Shown in pieces: positions 18,292 through 28,070 of a stretch of 64,000 nt of DNA. The stretch's first letter is position 1. Every line of letters starts with the position of its first letter. Source of the DNA: Flavobacteriales bacterium (GTDB lineage Bacteria > Bacteroidota > Bacteroidia > Flavobacteriales_D > Sanyastnellaceae); NCBI GenBank assembly GCA_027491075.1, contig JAIXWX010000002.1, positions 1 to 64,000 of the forward strand. The letters run 5' to 3'. Below the pieces are notes generated by a model. The model made no database searches and was not told the DNA's origin. It saw nothing but the letters and a program-made list of their open reading frames with translations. Position numbers and translations under genes: made by a program.

Positions 18292-18306
18292 GGTCGATTA
18301 TATTTG
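18277..18306 (+). promoter_or_regulatory. Putative Bacteroidota promoter for the NIDO adhesin gene
   Basis: TTG (18277-18279), a 19-nt spacer and TATATTTG (18299-18306) match the TTTG/TAnnTTTG consensus. It lies in the end of the preceding gene and 38 nt before the ATG at 18345. The adhesin can thus be transcribed apart from the sigma/anti-sigma pair. Confidence 0.45.
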
Positions 18307-18344
18307 TGATAGTTATCCTTAATTCAAAATTCGATTTAACCACC

Positions 18345-21300
18345 ATGAGAAGAATTTACTTTATCTCAATTCTGTGCGTATTGGTTTTTAATAAAACCTC
18401 TGTTGCACAAGAAACAATCGAATTTGCACCAAGCATGTACGGGTCGAACTCATGGAAGTACAGCCCAGAATTATCTGAAGAAGCTCTCTACCAATACGAG
18501 CGCCTTCTTTATATGAGCAGGGAAGACTGGGACCTGTTTCGCGCAGATCCGCGTTATAACGATTCCAAAGTACGGCAGATATATAACCAGCATAAGGGTC
18601 AACTTCAGTTGGGAAAAGAAAAAGGATCGCGCAAATCAATTTCTACAAACGATTGCGATTGTTGGGTTGAACCTGATGAAACATATACAGAAAGTGATGT
18701 CCAAGATTGGCCCAATTGCTCCGGCGGGGGACCAGGAGTGGATTGTTGGATAGGCCCCATAAATTTACCTTTTAACTTTTGCTTCTTTGGTCAAAACTTC
18801 AATCAAATTTATTTGACCTCTAAAGGAACCATTTCATTCACTCCAGGCTACATCGACTGGACACCTTCTGAGTTTCCCAATCCCACCAATACTGACAACC
18901 AGTACGATCATATTTGTGGGTTTTGGGCTGATTTCGATTTTCGTGCTACAGGTGAACTTTTTTATAAAGTCACCGATGATGCGTTCTACTTGAATTACGT
19001 CGATGTAGGGTACTTCGCAAATCACGACAACCTTACCAATACCTTTCAGATCATTCTCTCCGCTGAGGACTCAGGTATTCTTCCAGGCGACAACAATGTC
19101 CAATTCTGTTACAAAGACATGCAATGGGCACACGGGGACGTAGGAGGCAACGGAGGATTTGGCGGCCCGAACCCTGCGAATGTTGGAGCAGATCGATTAA
19201 CCGGCACCTCTCACGTTCAATTTGGTCGCTTCAACCTCAACAATGGAAACTACAATGGTCCATATGGACAAGCGGCCAATCAACAAGATGGAGTAAATTG
19301 GTTGGATAACAAAACACTCACCTTCAATACCTGTATTACTGGTGCAAACATCCCTCCACTGGGAACTGCGTCCGCTCCTTGCGATACCATCTTTATGTGT
19401 CAAGGTCAGGTCTATGATTTGAACATGTCGTTTCTAAGTCCAGAAGCCGGACAATCAACAACCATTACTACTTCTCAAACGGGTACCGGATTAACAGCGA
19501 GTTCTACCGCTGGAAACACTGCGAATCTTACTGCGTCATTTACAGCAAGCGCGGCTAACATCGGCACGCATAATGTCACAGTTACAGCAACAGATAACGG
19601 CTCCACTCCACAAAGCACCACCTATAATTATGTATTCGTAGTACTTGATATTGTTCCTCCTGCTATTGCAATATCTGGCGAATTAGCCATTTGCGCCGGC
19701 GGAGAGACTACACTCACCGCAAGCGATGGTTTTGATAGTTATCTCTGGAGCACCGGCTGCACCACCGCTTCTTGTACCGTTGATGACGGGGGATCGGTAA
19801 CAGTTACTGGATTCATCGGTGAATGCAGTAGTACATCCACTGTGGTTATTGATGCAACAGAATATTTTATTCCCGCCTTTGTCGGAGGAAACGGCCCCAT
19901 TTCGCTTTGCCCAGGGGTAACACAAGACGTTTGTCTCGAACAGGAATGGTCCTCTTATTTCTGGGAAATTCTTCCTGGATATTCTGGAAGCATTCCAACT
20001 GGAGTGGCAACAAATGAACAATGCTTCGAAATCAACGGCAGCAATCCTGGATACTATAGGGTGGTTGTTGAGAATGAAGTAGGCTGTCAAGGAATCAACA
20101 TCCAACAAGTTGTACAAATTGAGTCATTCATTGATGAAGCAAACAACGAACTCAATGGTGCTTATTGCAATGGATTGGAACCTATTTCTTTTACTGGTGG
20201 ATATTCCAATCCCGCCAATGGAAATCTACTTATTTATTGTCAAGATCAAAGCTCCGCAGGATGGCAAGGAGCATATCTCAGCGTACAATTAACTAGTCTG
20301 GATGGAACCGCCTCAACTTCCATTATGACCACCAACACCGGATTTCAATTTTATTCTATTCCCATTACGCTAGGCGATACGTTTGTGCTTACTTACGTTT
20401 CCAACGGAAATACAACACTGGATGCGAATAATTTTTTCTGGGTGGTAAACTGCAACGGCGAAATATTCCAAAGCCCTGTTGGAATGAGTCCTGGAGTCGT
20501 ATATGAAGGAACATCTTCTTGTCAAGCGGAAGAACTAGATGGCACTTGGACCGTTTCCGGTCCAGCGGGTTGGTCTCTTACCACTACCTCTGCATTTAAT
20601 CCTATTTCAAATGGTCAAGAATCTCCCAATGTGTTTACACCAGGTGGTTTTGGCTTATATGAATTGTGCTTCACAGATCCTACATGTAATCTCGACTATT
20701 GCTATAATTTCGAATACAATGAAACGCCTCAACTTACACTTTCTGTAGCAAATGAGGTTCTATTGTGCAATGATCAAACTCAATTTGTCAGCGCTGAAAT
20801 TGTCGATGTGGGAGGAACTGGCGATATCTCATGGTCGGGCAATGGATTAAATGTCGCTCCTAACTCTTTAAGTGCAGAAGCAGGAGGATATTCTGATTAT
20901 TCCACCACGACTATTGCCGCGGGTATCACCAATGGGTGCGGCTCTGCCACAGATAGTTTTGTTATAAATTACCAACCGAATGTCCCCTCGGTTTTACTTT
21001 TTGACGGTACTCTTTGCGATGGATCCACTGCCGTTCTAGACCCAATCAATAGTGCCGATGATCATCCGTCACTTTCATATTTATGGTCAACGGGTGAAAC
21101 TTCCTCTACCATTTCCATTGACGGCGCTGGAACATATTGTGTCACTGTTTCTAACTTATGTGATGCATCCATTGAGTTGTGCGTTAGTTATGACGAAGCT
21201 CAGGCTCCATCGGTTAGCACCTCCATCACGCAACCACTGACTCCATGTGCTGGTGATCCAGCAACAGCTGCAATTGAAGTAACGAATCTTGGACCCAGTG

Positions 21301-22439
21301 GCACTATCTCATGGAATGGCCCAGGAGTGGCTCCTTTCGGCAATCAGCAATCCGCGCAAGTGAGTGCCTCAGGAAATCAATACCTGAATTACGAAATTTC
21401 CGCCACTGTGACGAACGCTTGTGAATCAGCAACTCAAGTTTTTCAAGTTGTATATTCTCCAGCTTTGCCCGCTTTGAGCAATGCCCCACTCTACCTGTGT
21501 GAGAATGGAACTGTCACGATTGATCCTGTGGCAACCAGTGCTGATCAACCACTCCTTGGTTACTTATGGTCTACCGGAGATCAAGGTTCGACGCTCTCGG
21601 TTAATGCTCCTGGAAATTATTGTGTGGAAGTCTTCAATACTTGTTTTACACAGAATATTTGCACCGATGTAAACGCAGTGGCTACCGCTAGCGTGGAAGA
21701 ACTCGAGCCACAGATCATCGAGTGTGAGGAAGAGAGTCTTCTATTGGAAGCCGAAATTCCCAGTGGCTATGCATTAAACTGGACTGGTGGTAGCAATGCT
21801 CCTTCACTTTTGGTTGAAGAATCAGGCGAATATTGCTTTTCTCTTACTGATATCTACGGATGCGCTACTCAATTCACTAGCTGTACCGAAGTAATTTTCG
21901 CTGATTATCCATTGATCACAAATATCTTGAATGATACATTGATCATCTGTCCTAATGAATGTGACACCATTCGATTGAATCCGGTGAACGCCCTCAGTTA
22001 CGAATGGGTGAGCACATGTCCTCAATTGGCGATCAACAATCTGAACAATGGATCAGCTGTCATTTGCGGCAGCTCTATTCCATTATCATGCGAAAATCAG
22101 GACATCATCCTCACTGCTACCGCTTCTAATGTGTGCGGTACCGCTACCAATTTGTTTATTCTTCCTAAAAATCCATGTGGCGTATTTATTCCCAATGTAT
22201 TTACTCCTAATGGTGATGATAAGAATAGAACCTTCACTATTGGAGGAATTAGCAACTACCCAAGTTCGAATCTCACGATATTCGATCGCTGGGGTCAACA
22301 AATTTTCTTTTCTTCTAATTACGACAATACGTGGGGGCCTCGAGACCTGTCTTCTGGAACCTACTATTACATACTCGAACTGCCCTTTGGCAATGTGAGA
22401 AGAATTGAAGGATCCTTCACCGTACTCAATGCAGAATAA
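18345..22439 (+). CDS. Giant secreted NIDO-domain adhesin (1364 aa) with gliding-type C-terminal domain
   Basis: ATG 18345 gives a good signal peptide (RRIYFISILCVLVFNKTSVAQ). Residues about 25-100 are charged and helical. Residues about 140-330 match the nidogen-like NIDO pattern (LPFNFCFFGQNF, GTISF, ICGFWADFDFR, NTFQIILS, NVQFCYKDMQW), found in cell-surface and matrix adhesins. Several Ig/PKD-like units follow, some with a YLWSTG core (SYLWSTGETSST, GYLWSTGDQGST). The C-terminus (from about 1277, GVFIPNVFTPNGDDKN ... IFDRWGQQIFF) is the gliding-associated type B domain for T9SS export. It follows the sigma/anti-sigma pair on the same strand with its own promoter-like element and ends at a strong terminator. 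Confidence 0.9.
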   Translation: MRRIYFISILCVLVFNKTSVAQETIEFAPSMYGSNSWKYSPELSEEALYQYERLLYMSREDWDLFRADPRYNDSKVRQIYNQHKGQLQLGKEKGSRKSISTNDCDCWVEPDETYTESDVQDWPNCSGGGPGVDCWIGPINLPFNFCFFGQNFNQIYLTSKGTISFTPGYIDWTPSEFPNPTNTDNQYDHICGFWADFDFRATGELFYKVTDDAFYLNYVDVGYFANHDNLTNTFQIILSAEDSGILPGDNNVQFCYKDMQWAHGDVGGNGGFGGPNPANVGADRLTGTSHVQFGRFNLNNGNYNGPYGQAANQQDGVNWLDNKTLTFNTCITGANIPPLGTASAPCDTIFMCQGQVYDLNMSFLSPEAGQSTTITTSQTGTGLTASSTAGNTANLTASFTASAANIGTHNVTVTATDNGSTPQSTTYNYVFVVLDIVPPAIAISGELAICAGGETTLTASDGFDSYLWSTGCTTASCTVDDGGSVTVTGFIGECSSTSTVVIDATEYFIPAFVGGNGPISLCPGVTQDVCLEQEWSSYFWEILPGYSGSIPTGVATNEQCFEINGSNPGYYRVVVENEVGCQGINIQQVVQIESFIDEANNELNGAYCNGLEPISFTGGYSNPANGNLLIYCQDQSSAGWQGAYLSVQLTSLDGTASTSIMTTNTGFQFYSIPITLGDTFVLTYVSNGNTTLDANNFFWVVNCNGEIFQSPVGMSPGVVYEGTSSCQAEELDGTWTVSGPAGWSLTTTSAFNPISNGQESPNVFTPGGFGLYELCFTDPTCNLDYCYNFEYNETPQLTLSVANEVLLCNDQTQFVSAEIVDVGGTGDISWSGNGLNVAPNSLSAEAGGYSDYSTTTIAAGITNGCGSATDSFVINYQPNVPSVLLFDGTLCDGSTAVLDPINSADDHPSLSYLWSTGETSSTISIDGAGTYCVTVSNLCDASIELCVSYDEAQAPSVSTSITQPLTPCAGDPATAAIEVTNLGPSGTISWNGPGVAPFGNQQSAQVSASGNQYLNYEISATVTNACESATQVFQVVYSPALPALSNAPLYLCENGTVTIDPVATSADQPLLGYLWSTGDQGSTLSVNAPGNYCVEVFNTCFTQNICTDVNAVATASVEELEPQIIECEEESLLLEAEIPSGYALNWTGGSNAPSLLVEESGEYCFSLTDIYGCATQFTSCTEVIFADYPLITNILNDTLIICPNECDTIRLNPVNALSYEWVSTCPQLAINNLNNGSAVICGSSIPLSCENQDIILTATASNVCGTATNLFILPKNPCGVFIPNVFTPNGDDKNRTFTIGGISNYPSSNLTIFDRWGQQIFFSSNYDNTWGPRDLSSGTYYYILELPFGNVRRIEGSFTVLNAE

Positions 22440-22454
22440 TATACTGCTACTCTG

Positions 22455-22490
22455 AAAAAAGAGCTCCGCAAATAGTAGCGGAGCTTTTTT
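22455..22490 (+). terminator. Intrinsic terminator after the NIDO adhesin
   Basis: AGCTCCGC (22462-22469) pairs with GCGGAGCT (22478-22485), followed by T6 and preceded by A6, so it could also work on the other strand. It closes the surface-protein block before radA. Confidence 0.85.
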
Positions 22491-22515
22491 GTTTTTCGAT
22501 ACCTTCGCTCCCATA

Positions 22516-23874
22516 ATGAGCAAGATTAAAACTGCCTTCTTCTGTCAGAATTGTGGCACCCAAAGCCCAAAATGGGTAGGGAAATGCCCCTCCTGTGGAG
22601 AATGGAATACGTTTGTGGAAGAGGTCGTACAAAAGTCTACCGAAGGTCTTAAACCTTCCGCTTCGACGCGCATGTCTAAACCCCGATTGATCTCTGATTT
22701 GAATGCAGGAGATCACCAGCGAATTCCAATTGTAGATCAAGAGCTTCACCGGGTTTTAGGCGGTGGCCTTGTGCCTGGAAGTTTGATATTGTTTGGCGGC
22801 GAACCCGGCATTGGAAAAAGTACCCTTATGCTTCAACTCGCGCTGAAGCAATTGAATCTTTCTGTACTTTATGTTTCTGGAGAAGAAAGTGAAGAGCAAA
22901 TAAAAATGAGAGTAGAGCGACTCGGTTTCGACAATCCAAGATGCCTCGTGTTGATGGAAACTGCCCTCGAAAACATTCTCCTCCATTTGGAGGACACACA
23001 GCCGGATTTGCTCATCATCGATTCTATTCAAACGCTTACCTCGTCGGGCATTGAAAGCTCTCCAGGAAGTGTATCACAGGTAAGAGAATGTACCACCAAG
23101 CTGATGAAGTTTGCCAAAGAATCTGGAACCGCTGTTTTCTTAATTGGGCACATCACAAAGGAAGGAACTCTTGCAGGACCAAAAGTGTTAGAACACATGG
23201 TTGACTGTGTTCTTCAATTCGAAGGAGATCGCCATCATATTTACCGTTTGCTCAGAACTTCCAAAAACAGATTTGGAAGTACCAACGAACTCGGCATCTA
23301 CGAAATGCAAGGAACGGGGCTACGGGAAGTTTCTAATCCGTCGGAAATCCTGATCAATGCACAATCCGAACAACTATCAGGTACGGCCATCGCTGCAACC
23401 ATGGAAGGTCTCCGACCATTGCTCGTCGAGATACAAGCCCTTGCTAGTACCGCCGTTTATGGAACCCCGCAGCGCAGTACAACAGGATTTGATATTCGTC
23501 GATTGAACATGCTTCTCGCCGTTCTAGAAAAAAGATGTGGGTTCCGCCTAGGAATGAAAGATGTCTTCCTTAATATAGCTGGGGGAATTCGACTGGAAGA
23601 TCCTGCAATGGACTTGGCCGTTATTACTGCCATACTTTCTTCTTCTGAAGACCTCGTCGTTCCATCCTCCATTTGCTTCGCAGGAGAAGTTGGACTTAGC
23701 GGCGAAATACGACCTGTAACGCGTATAGAACAACGCGTAAATGAAGCAGCAAAATTGGGATTCAAGGAAATTTATATTTCTAAGTTCAACAAAAGTTCAG
23801 ATATTAAAAACGCAGAAATAAAAGTTCATCGCATTTCAAAAGTGGAAGAATTATTTTCTTCTTTATTTGGTTAA
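22516..23874 (+). CDS. radA: DNA repair protein RadA
   Basis: ATG 22516 gives MSKIKTAFFCQNCG and a 452-residue protein, the usual RadA length. The N-terminal zinc finger is CQNCGTQSPKWVGKCPSCGEW. The RecA-like ATPase has Walker A GGEPGIGKST (about residue 95) and Walker B LLIIDSIQTL, and the RadA-specific KNRFGST motif follows. The C-terminal third is the Lon-protease-like domain (GGIRLEDPAMDLAVITAI, FAGEVGLSGEIRPV) without a proteolytic role. RadA drives branch migration of recombination intermediates in the cytoplasm. It is followed after 10 nt by an unrelated DUF1801 gene. Confidence 0.97.
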   Translation: MSKIKTAFFCQNCGTQSPKWVGKCPSCGEWNTFVEEVVQKSTEGLKPSASTRMSKPRLISDLNAGDHQRIPIVDQELHRVLGGGLVPGSLILFGGEPGIGKSTLMLQLALKQLNLSVLYVSGEESEEQIKMRVERLGFDNPRCLVLMETALENILLHLEDTQPDLLIIDSIQTLTSSGIESSPGSVSQVRECTTKLMKFAKESGTAVFLIGHITKEGTLAGPKVLEHMVDCVLQFEGDRHHIYRLLRTSKNRFGSTNELGIYEMQGTGLREVSNPSEILINAQSEQLSGTAIAATMEGLRPLLVEIQALASTAVYGTPQRSTTGFDIRRLNMLLAVLEKRCGFRLGMKDVFLNIAGGIRLEDPAMDLAVITAILSSSEDLVVPSSICFAGEVGLSGEIRPVTRIEQRVNEAAKLGFKEIYISKFNKSSDIKNAEIKVHRISKVEELFSSLFG

Positions 23875-23884
23875 AATAAAATTT

Positions 23885-24334
23885 ATGGCCGTTACTACCA
23901 TTGATCAGTACATAAGTGCTCTACCAGAAGATCGTCAATCCGTGTTGACAAAATTACGTGACACTTTAAGAGCCAATCTTCCTAAAGGATATATCGAGGA
24001 GATATCCTATGGAATGCCCGCGTTTGTGGTGCCTCACTCAATTTATCCCAAGGGATACCACTGCGATCCAAAGATGTCTCTTCCATTTATTTCTTTCGCT
24101 TCGCAAAAAAACTTCATTGCCTTATATCACATGGGAATATATGCAGACCCTGAATTATTGGATTGGTTTGTGGCAGAATATCCCAAGCATGTCAAGTCAA
24201 AATTGGACATGGGAAAATCTTGCATTCGATTCAAGAAGCCACAAGAAATACCATTTGATTTGATCGCGCAGCTTGCGCAGCGCATGACCGTTTCAGATTG
24301 GGTCAATAAATATGAAAAAGAATACCGTAAATAA
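23885..24334 (+). CDS. DUF1801 (YdhG-like) family protein
   Basis: Starting at ATG 23885 (MAVTTIDQYISALPEDRQ) gives 149 residues. A start at 23867 would overlap radA by 8 nt and is less likely. The pattern TIDQYISALPEDRQSVLTKLRDTLRANLP, then EEISYGMPAF, LPFISFASQKNFIALYHMGIY, and a C-terminal GKSCIRFKK is that of DUF1801, an alpha/beta fold related to YjbR/CyaY. Its biochemical role is not established. The gap to radA is small, so co-transcription is possible. Confidence 0.85.
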   Translation: MAVTTIDQYISALPEDRQSVLTKLRDTLRANLPKGYIEEISYGMPAFVVPHSIYPKGYHCDPKMSLPFISFASQKNFIALYHMGIYADPELLDWFVAEYPKHVKSKLDMGKSCIRFKKPQEIPFDLIAQLAQRMTVSDWVNKYEKEYRK

Positions 24335-24337
24335 AAT

Positions 24338-24345
24338 TAGATTTG
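24338..24345 (+). promoter_or_regulatory. Putative -7 element (TAGATTTG) immediately before the neuB-like gene
   Basis: This is an exact TAnnTTTG match, 4 nt before the ATG at 24350. If used, the transcript would be almost leaderless. No convincing -33 element was found. Confidence 0.25.
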
Positions 24346-24349
24346 TTCT

Positions 24350-25405
24350 ATGAATATCCTTTCGTTTATTTCCTCCTATAACCCCAAAAAACTCCATAAA
24401 CCTTACATCATCGCCGAAGCAGGCGTGAATCATGAGGGATCAATGGACCTTGCCAAAAGACTCATTGACGAGGCTGCAGAAGGCGGAGCGCACGCTATCA
24501 AGTTTCAAACCTACAAGGCCGAAACCATCGCAAGCAAAGACAGTCCTTACTATTGGGATATCACAAAAGAACCCACACTCAGTCAGTTCGAGTTGTTTAA
24601 GAAGTATGATAAGTTCTGGAAATCAGAATATGAAGAACTAGCAAAGTATTGTCAGACGGCAGGTATAGAATTTATGAGTACTCCTTTCGATGTGGAAAGT
24701 GCTACTTTCTTAAATGATCTCATGCCTGTTTTCAAGATCTCCAGTTCAGATCTTACGAATTTACCTTTTATTGAATATCAATGCAGCTTCGGAAAACCCA
24801 TTATTCTGTCCACAGGAGCAGCCTACAAATGGGAAATCATGCAAGCGGTAGAAACCATCGAGCGCTTTGGTAATCCGCTCATTCTAATGCACTGTGTTTT
24901 AAACTACCCTACGATGGATGAGAATGCCAATTTGGGAATGATCAAAGAAATGATTCGCTTGTTTCCAGATACTATTCCAGGATACAGCGATCATACTTTA
25001 CCAAAAGACATGCACACTTTAGAAGTGGCAACATTGTTAGGAGCCGCAGTTCTCGAGAAGCATTTTTCTCACGATAAAACACTTCCAGGAAACGACCACT
25101 ACCATGCAATGGATAAGGAAGATCTCAAACATTTTCATCAAAGAATAAACAGAACATTTGAGCTGATGGGAACATTTGAAATGACTGCTTTGGCAAGCGA
25201 AGCGCCTGCGCGTGCAAATGCTCGCAGAAGCTTGGTAGCAGCGAAGTCTATTCCTCAAGGAAAATTAATTGAGGCAAGCGACTTGACTTGGAAAAGACCA
25301 GCATCCGGTATTTCACCAAAGGACATCAATGTGATTATTGGTAAAGCCGCGGCACGTGCGATTGAAGAAGACGAGGTAATGAAACCCGATATGCTTGTTT
25401 GGTAA
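24350..25405 (+). CDS. N-acetylneuraminate synthase family protein (NeuB/SpsE-like) with SAF domain
   Basis: The 351-residue protein has the NeuB TIM barrel (PYIIAEAGVNHEGSMDLAKRL, AHAIKFQTYKAETI, FMSTPFDVES, VFKISSSDLTNLPF, ILSTGAA, LMHCVLNYPT, GYSDHT, LEKHFSHD, GNDHYHAMD). It also has a C-terminal antifreeze/SAF domain (ARRSLVAAKSIPQGKLIEASDLTWKRPASGI, about 290-350). Family members condense phosphoenolpyruvate with N-acetylmannosamine or a related sugar to make sialic, legionaminic or pseudaminic acids. The exact substrate cannot be read from the sequence. No other nonulosonate genes are adjacent, and the surface polysaccharide genes are 36 kb away. Confidence 0.93.
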   Translation: MNILSFISSYNPKKLHKPYIIAEAGVNHEGSMDLAKRLIDEAAEGGAHAIKFQTYKAETIASKDSPYYWDITKEPTLSQFELFKKYDKFWKSEYEELAKYCQTAGIEFMSTPFDVESATFLNDLMPVFKISSSDLTNLPFIEYQCSFGKPIILSTGAAYKWEIMQAVETIERFGNPLILMHCVLNYPTMDENANLGMIKEMIRLFPDTIPGYSDHTLPKDMHTLEVATLLGAAVLEKHFSHDKTLPGNDHYHAMDKEDLKHFHQRINRTFELMGTFEMTALASEAPARANARRSLVAAKSIPQGKLIEASDLTWKRPASGISPKDINVIIGKAAARAIEEDEVMKPDMLVW

Positions 25406-25432
25406 TATTTTAATTCTTGCTTAAAAAAAATT

Positions 25433-26722
25433 ATGCGTTACGAATCCCTTTCAGCAGATTTCTATAAAAAAAATAGAGCACGTTTTTCATCCCAGATGAA
25501 AAAAGGTGGATTGGCTATTTTCTGTAGCAACGATATTTATCCCACCAGTGCTGACGGCAGTATGCCTTTCAAGCAGGCAACAGATATATTTTATTTGTCT
25601 GGTGTAGACCAAGAGGAAAGTGTATTGATCATTTTTCCAGACGCCTTTCAAGCTGCTCAAAGGGAGATATTATTTTTGAAAGAAACCAATGAACACATTG
25701 CTATTTGGGAAGGAGCAAAACTCAGCAAAGAAGAAGCTCGAAAGCAGACAGGTGTGCAAAATATTCAATGGGTTAAGGACCTAGAAAAAGTACTTCATCT
25801 CCTTCTCAATGAAGCTTCATGTATTTACTTGAACTCCAACGAACACACGCGCGCAGGCATTGAAGTAGAAACACGAGAAATGCGCTTTTCCAAGTGGTTT
25901 AGAAACAAATATCCGCACTATTTGATTGAGCGTTCAGCGCCCATTATGCATGATTTAAGATCCGTTAAAGATGCAGAAGAAATCAATCAATTGAACCGCG
26001 CTATTGAGATTACCAGAAGTGGATTTATGCGGGTAATGAAAATGGTGAAGCACGGTGTCATGGAATACGAAATCGAAGCAGAATACGCGCACGAATTTTT
26101 GCGCAATGGCTCAAGAGGATTCGCCTACACTCCAATTATTGCTTCCGGTTTCAACGCATGTGTTTTGCATTATATAGAAAATGACAAACCCTGTCACGAT
26201 GGAGATATGTTATTGATGGATGTCGGTGCAGAATACGGTAACTACAATGCTGATATGACGCGCTGCATCCCTGTAAACGGAAGATTTTCACCGCGACAAG
26301 CGAATGTTTATAATGCGGTATTGCGTGTGATGAAGGGCGCAAAAAATCTTCTCAAGCCAGGAGTTTATCTTGGCGACTACCATAAAGAAGTTGGTGAATT
26401 AATGACCAAGGAGCTGGTAGATCTCGGACTAATCACGATGCAAGAAGTGCGCGATGAGTCCAAAGACTGGCCTGCTTACAAGCGCTATTTTATGCACGGC
26501 ACCTCTCACTTTCTAGGACTCGATGTGCATGATGTTGGAGATTGGACGATCCCCGTTCGAGAAGGAAATGTATTCACTATAGAACCTGGTATTTATATTC
26601 GAGAAGAAAGCCTTGGAATTCGTCTTGAAAATAATATTGTGATTACCTCTAATGGAAATATAGATCTCTTCAGTGACTTCCCTTTAGAAGTGGAAGAAAT
26701 AGAAGACGCAATGAATAGTTGA
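25433..26722 (+). CDS. pepP: Xaa-Pro aminopeptidase (M24B metallopeptidase)
   Basis: The 429-residue protein has the N-terminal AMP_N domain (about 5-150; [18 protein letters not shown]) and the pita-bread catalytic domain. Expected metal ligands are visible: the two Asp in [15 protein letters not shown], the His in [12 protein letters not shown], and the Glu residues in [12 protein letters not shown] and RLENNIVIT. It removes N-terminal residues that precede proline, in the cytoplasm. It begins 27 nt after the neuB-like gene and ends 1 nt before queG, so these genes probably share a transcript. Confidence 0.94.
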   Translation: MRYESLSADFYKKNRARFSSQMKKGGLAIFCSNDIYPTSADGSMPFKQATDIFYLSGVDQEESVLIIFPDAFQAAQREILFLKETNEHIAIWEGAKLSKEEARKQTGVQNIQWVKDLEKVLHLLLNEASCIYLNSNEHTRAGIEVETREMRFSKWFRNKYPHYLIERSAPIMHDLRSVKDAEEINQLNRAIEITRSGFMRVMKMVKHGVMEYEIEAEYAHEFLRNGSRGFAYTPIIASGFNACVLHYIENDKPCHDGDMLLMDVGAEYGNYNADMTRCIPVNGRFSPRQANVYNAVLRVMKGAKNLLKPGVYLGDYHKEVGELMTKELVDLGLITMQEVRDESKDWPAYKRYFMHGTSHFLGLDVHDVGDWTIPVREGNVFTIEPGIYIREESLGIRLENNIVITSNGNIDLFSDFPLEVEEIEDAMNS

Positions 26723-26723
26723 G

Positions 26724-27638
26724 ATGAAAGACTACTCCCAATTTATTAAGCAAACTGCGAGGGAGTTAGGTTTTTCGTATTGTGGAATTTCCAAAGCCGA
26801 ATTCTTGGAGGAAGAAGCTCCGAAGTTAGAAGCATGGCTTTCAAAAGGAATGCATGGAAAAATGCATTACATGGAAAACCACTTCGACAAACGCCTGGAT
26901 CCGAGATTGCTGGTTCCTGGTGCAAAGTCGGTAATCTCATTAATGTTTAATTATTACACTCCAAAACAACAGAAAGAAGACACCCCAAAAGTCAGCACAT
27001 ACGCGTACGGTGAAGATTACCATTTTGTGATAAAGGAAAAACTGTTTTCTCTTCTTGGTAAAATCAAAGAGGAAGTAGGGGAAATCAATGGACGTGCCTT
27101 TGTGGATAGTGCTCCTGTTTTGGATAGAGCATGGGCCAAAAAAAGTGGGCTCGGTTGGATTGGAAAAAATACCAACCTTATTCATAAAGGTGCTGGATCA
27201 TTCTTCTTCATTGCTGAATTAATAGTGGACCTTCCTTTACAACCAGATGGACCAATTAAAGATTATTGCGGTACCTGCACTGCTTGCATGGATGCCTGTC
27301 CGACCGAAGCCATTCCTGAGCCTTATGTTGTGGATGGAAGCAAGTGCATTTCATATCTTACCATAGAGCTCAAGGACCAAGTCCCCCCAGAGTTTAAAAA
27401 CAAAATGGATGATTGGGCATTTGGTTGTGATATCTGCCAAGATGTTTGTCCATGGAATAGGTTTTCAACTCCTCATAAAGAACCACGGTTTTCACCCAGC
27501 GAGGATTTCTTGGGAATGTCACGAAAAGATTGGATAGAAATGACGGAAGAAGTTTTTGAGAAAAACTTCAAAAAAAGCCCGCTTCAACGAGCGGGCTTTG
27601 AGGGATTAATAAAAAATTTACGTTTTCTTTCAAGCTAA
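26724..27638 (+). CDS. queG: Epoxyqueuosine reductase QueG
   Basis: The 304-residue cobalamin-dependent iron-sulfur enzyme makes the last step of queuosine synthesis in tRNA (epoxyqueuosine to queuosine). The N-terminal DUF1730 domain includes [16 protein letters not shown] and a cobalamin-binding region ([26 protein letters not shown]). Two ferredoxin motifs, [16 protein letters not shown] and [11 protein letters not shown], bind two 4Fe-4S clusters. Length fits the short QueG type without HEAT repeats. The 3' end of the gene contains a terminator hairpin (27572-27599) that suits the opposite strand. Confidence 0.96.
   Translation: MKDYSQFIKQTARELGFSYCGISKAEFLEEEAPKLEAWLSKGMHGKMHYMENHFDKRLDPRLLVPGAKSVISLMFNYYTPKQQKEDTPKVSTYAYGEDYHFVIKEKLFSLLGKIKEEVGEINGRAFVDSAPVLDRAWAKKSGLGWIGKNTNLIHKGAGSFFFIAELIVDLPLQPDGPIKDYCGTCTACMDACPTEAIPEPYVVDGSKCISYLTIELKDQVPPEFKNKMDDWAFGCDICQDVCPWNRFSTPHKEPRFSPSEDFLGMSRKDWIEMTEEVFEKNFKKSPLQRAGFEGLIKNLRFLSS
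27571..27600 (-). terminator. Intrinsic terminator for the minus strand, embedded in the 3' end of queG
   Basis: AAAGCCCGC (27574-27582) pairs perfectly with GCGGGCTTT (27591-27599), loop TTCAACGA. Read on the minus strand the stem is followed by T-rich sequence (TTT plus AAGTTTTT), so it terminates a minus-strand transcript, most likely the small gene at 27630-27821. On the plus strand only TTTG follows, so it is weaker there. Confidence 0.6.
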
Positions 27639-27821
27639 TTTGGCGTTAAACGCTCGGCGAATTATTCCGCCGTAGATAGACCCAAATTGATCCATACACC
27701 ATCTGTATAACAAGGAGAGCTCTTCAGACTTCAATCTCTTAATTGCTTTTAATAACTCCTTGCGAAACAGAAATCGATCAAAGCTCACTTTAGTGAGAAT
27801 GTTTTTACAAAAATCTAGCAT
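27630..27821 (-). CDS. Small conserved-looking protein, 63 aa
   Basis: The product is basic and helical ([20 protein letters not shown], then a WCMDQFG segment near the C-terminus). I recall similar 60-70 residue proteins in Flavobacteria, starting FCK..L.KVSFD..LFRKEL, but I cannot verify this without a search. The gene is convergent with queG, whose stop is 9 nt inside this gene's 3' end, and a terminator oriented for this strand lies just downstream within queG. Those two facts support a real gene. The function is unknown. Confidence 0.65.
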   Translation of the reverse strand: MLDFCKNILTKVSFDRFLFRKELLKAIKRLKSEELSLLYRWCMDQFGSIYGGIIRRAFNAKLA

Positions 27822-28070
27822 GGCTTCAAAATTTTCTGTTATTCGAATATCTGATTCTTTTGCCGAGAGATCAAACTTTCAGACGAGCCTTTTTCCTCAC
27901 TCGTGGGTGGAAAAAATCTCTTTACCAAAAGTCAAATTCCTGAGCTTCACCAACGAAAGATAAATGCTTTTATTGCTTCTTTTACGCGTTCATAAGAACG
28001 TTAATTCTTTTTCACATTTAAGTTAAAATGCCTCTTTTAAATGATGCACTTTTGTTAAAACAACGGCGCT
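27822..28070. other. Intergenic region between a small minus gene and a small plus gene
   Basis: The region is AT-rich and would hold two divergent promoters. A plus-strand open frame crosses it, but it overlaps the small minus gene antisense and has no family resemblance. I see no structured RNA. Confidence 0.3.

Noticed and set aside
22086-22523. A 145-codon minus-strand open frame across the adhesin end
   Set aside because: It overlaps the gliding-type C-terminal domain and the terminator, and it has no recognisable protein pattern.
27760-27963. A 67-codon plus-strand frame between queG and the gene at 28071
   Set aside because: It overlaps the small minus-strand gene antisense, and the latter has better support from its terminator and conserved-looking sequence.
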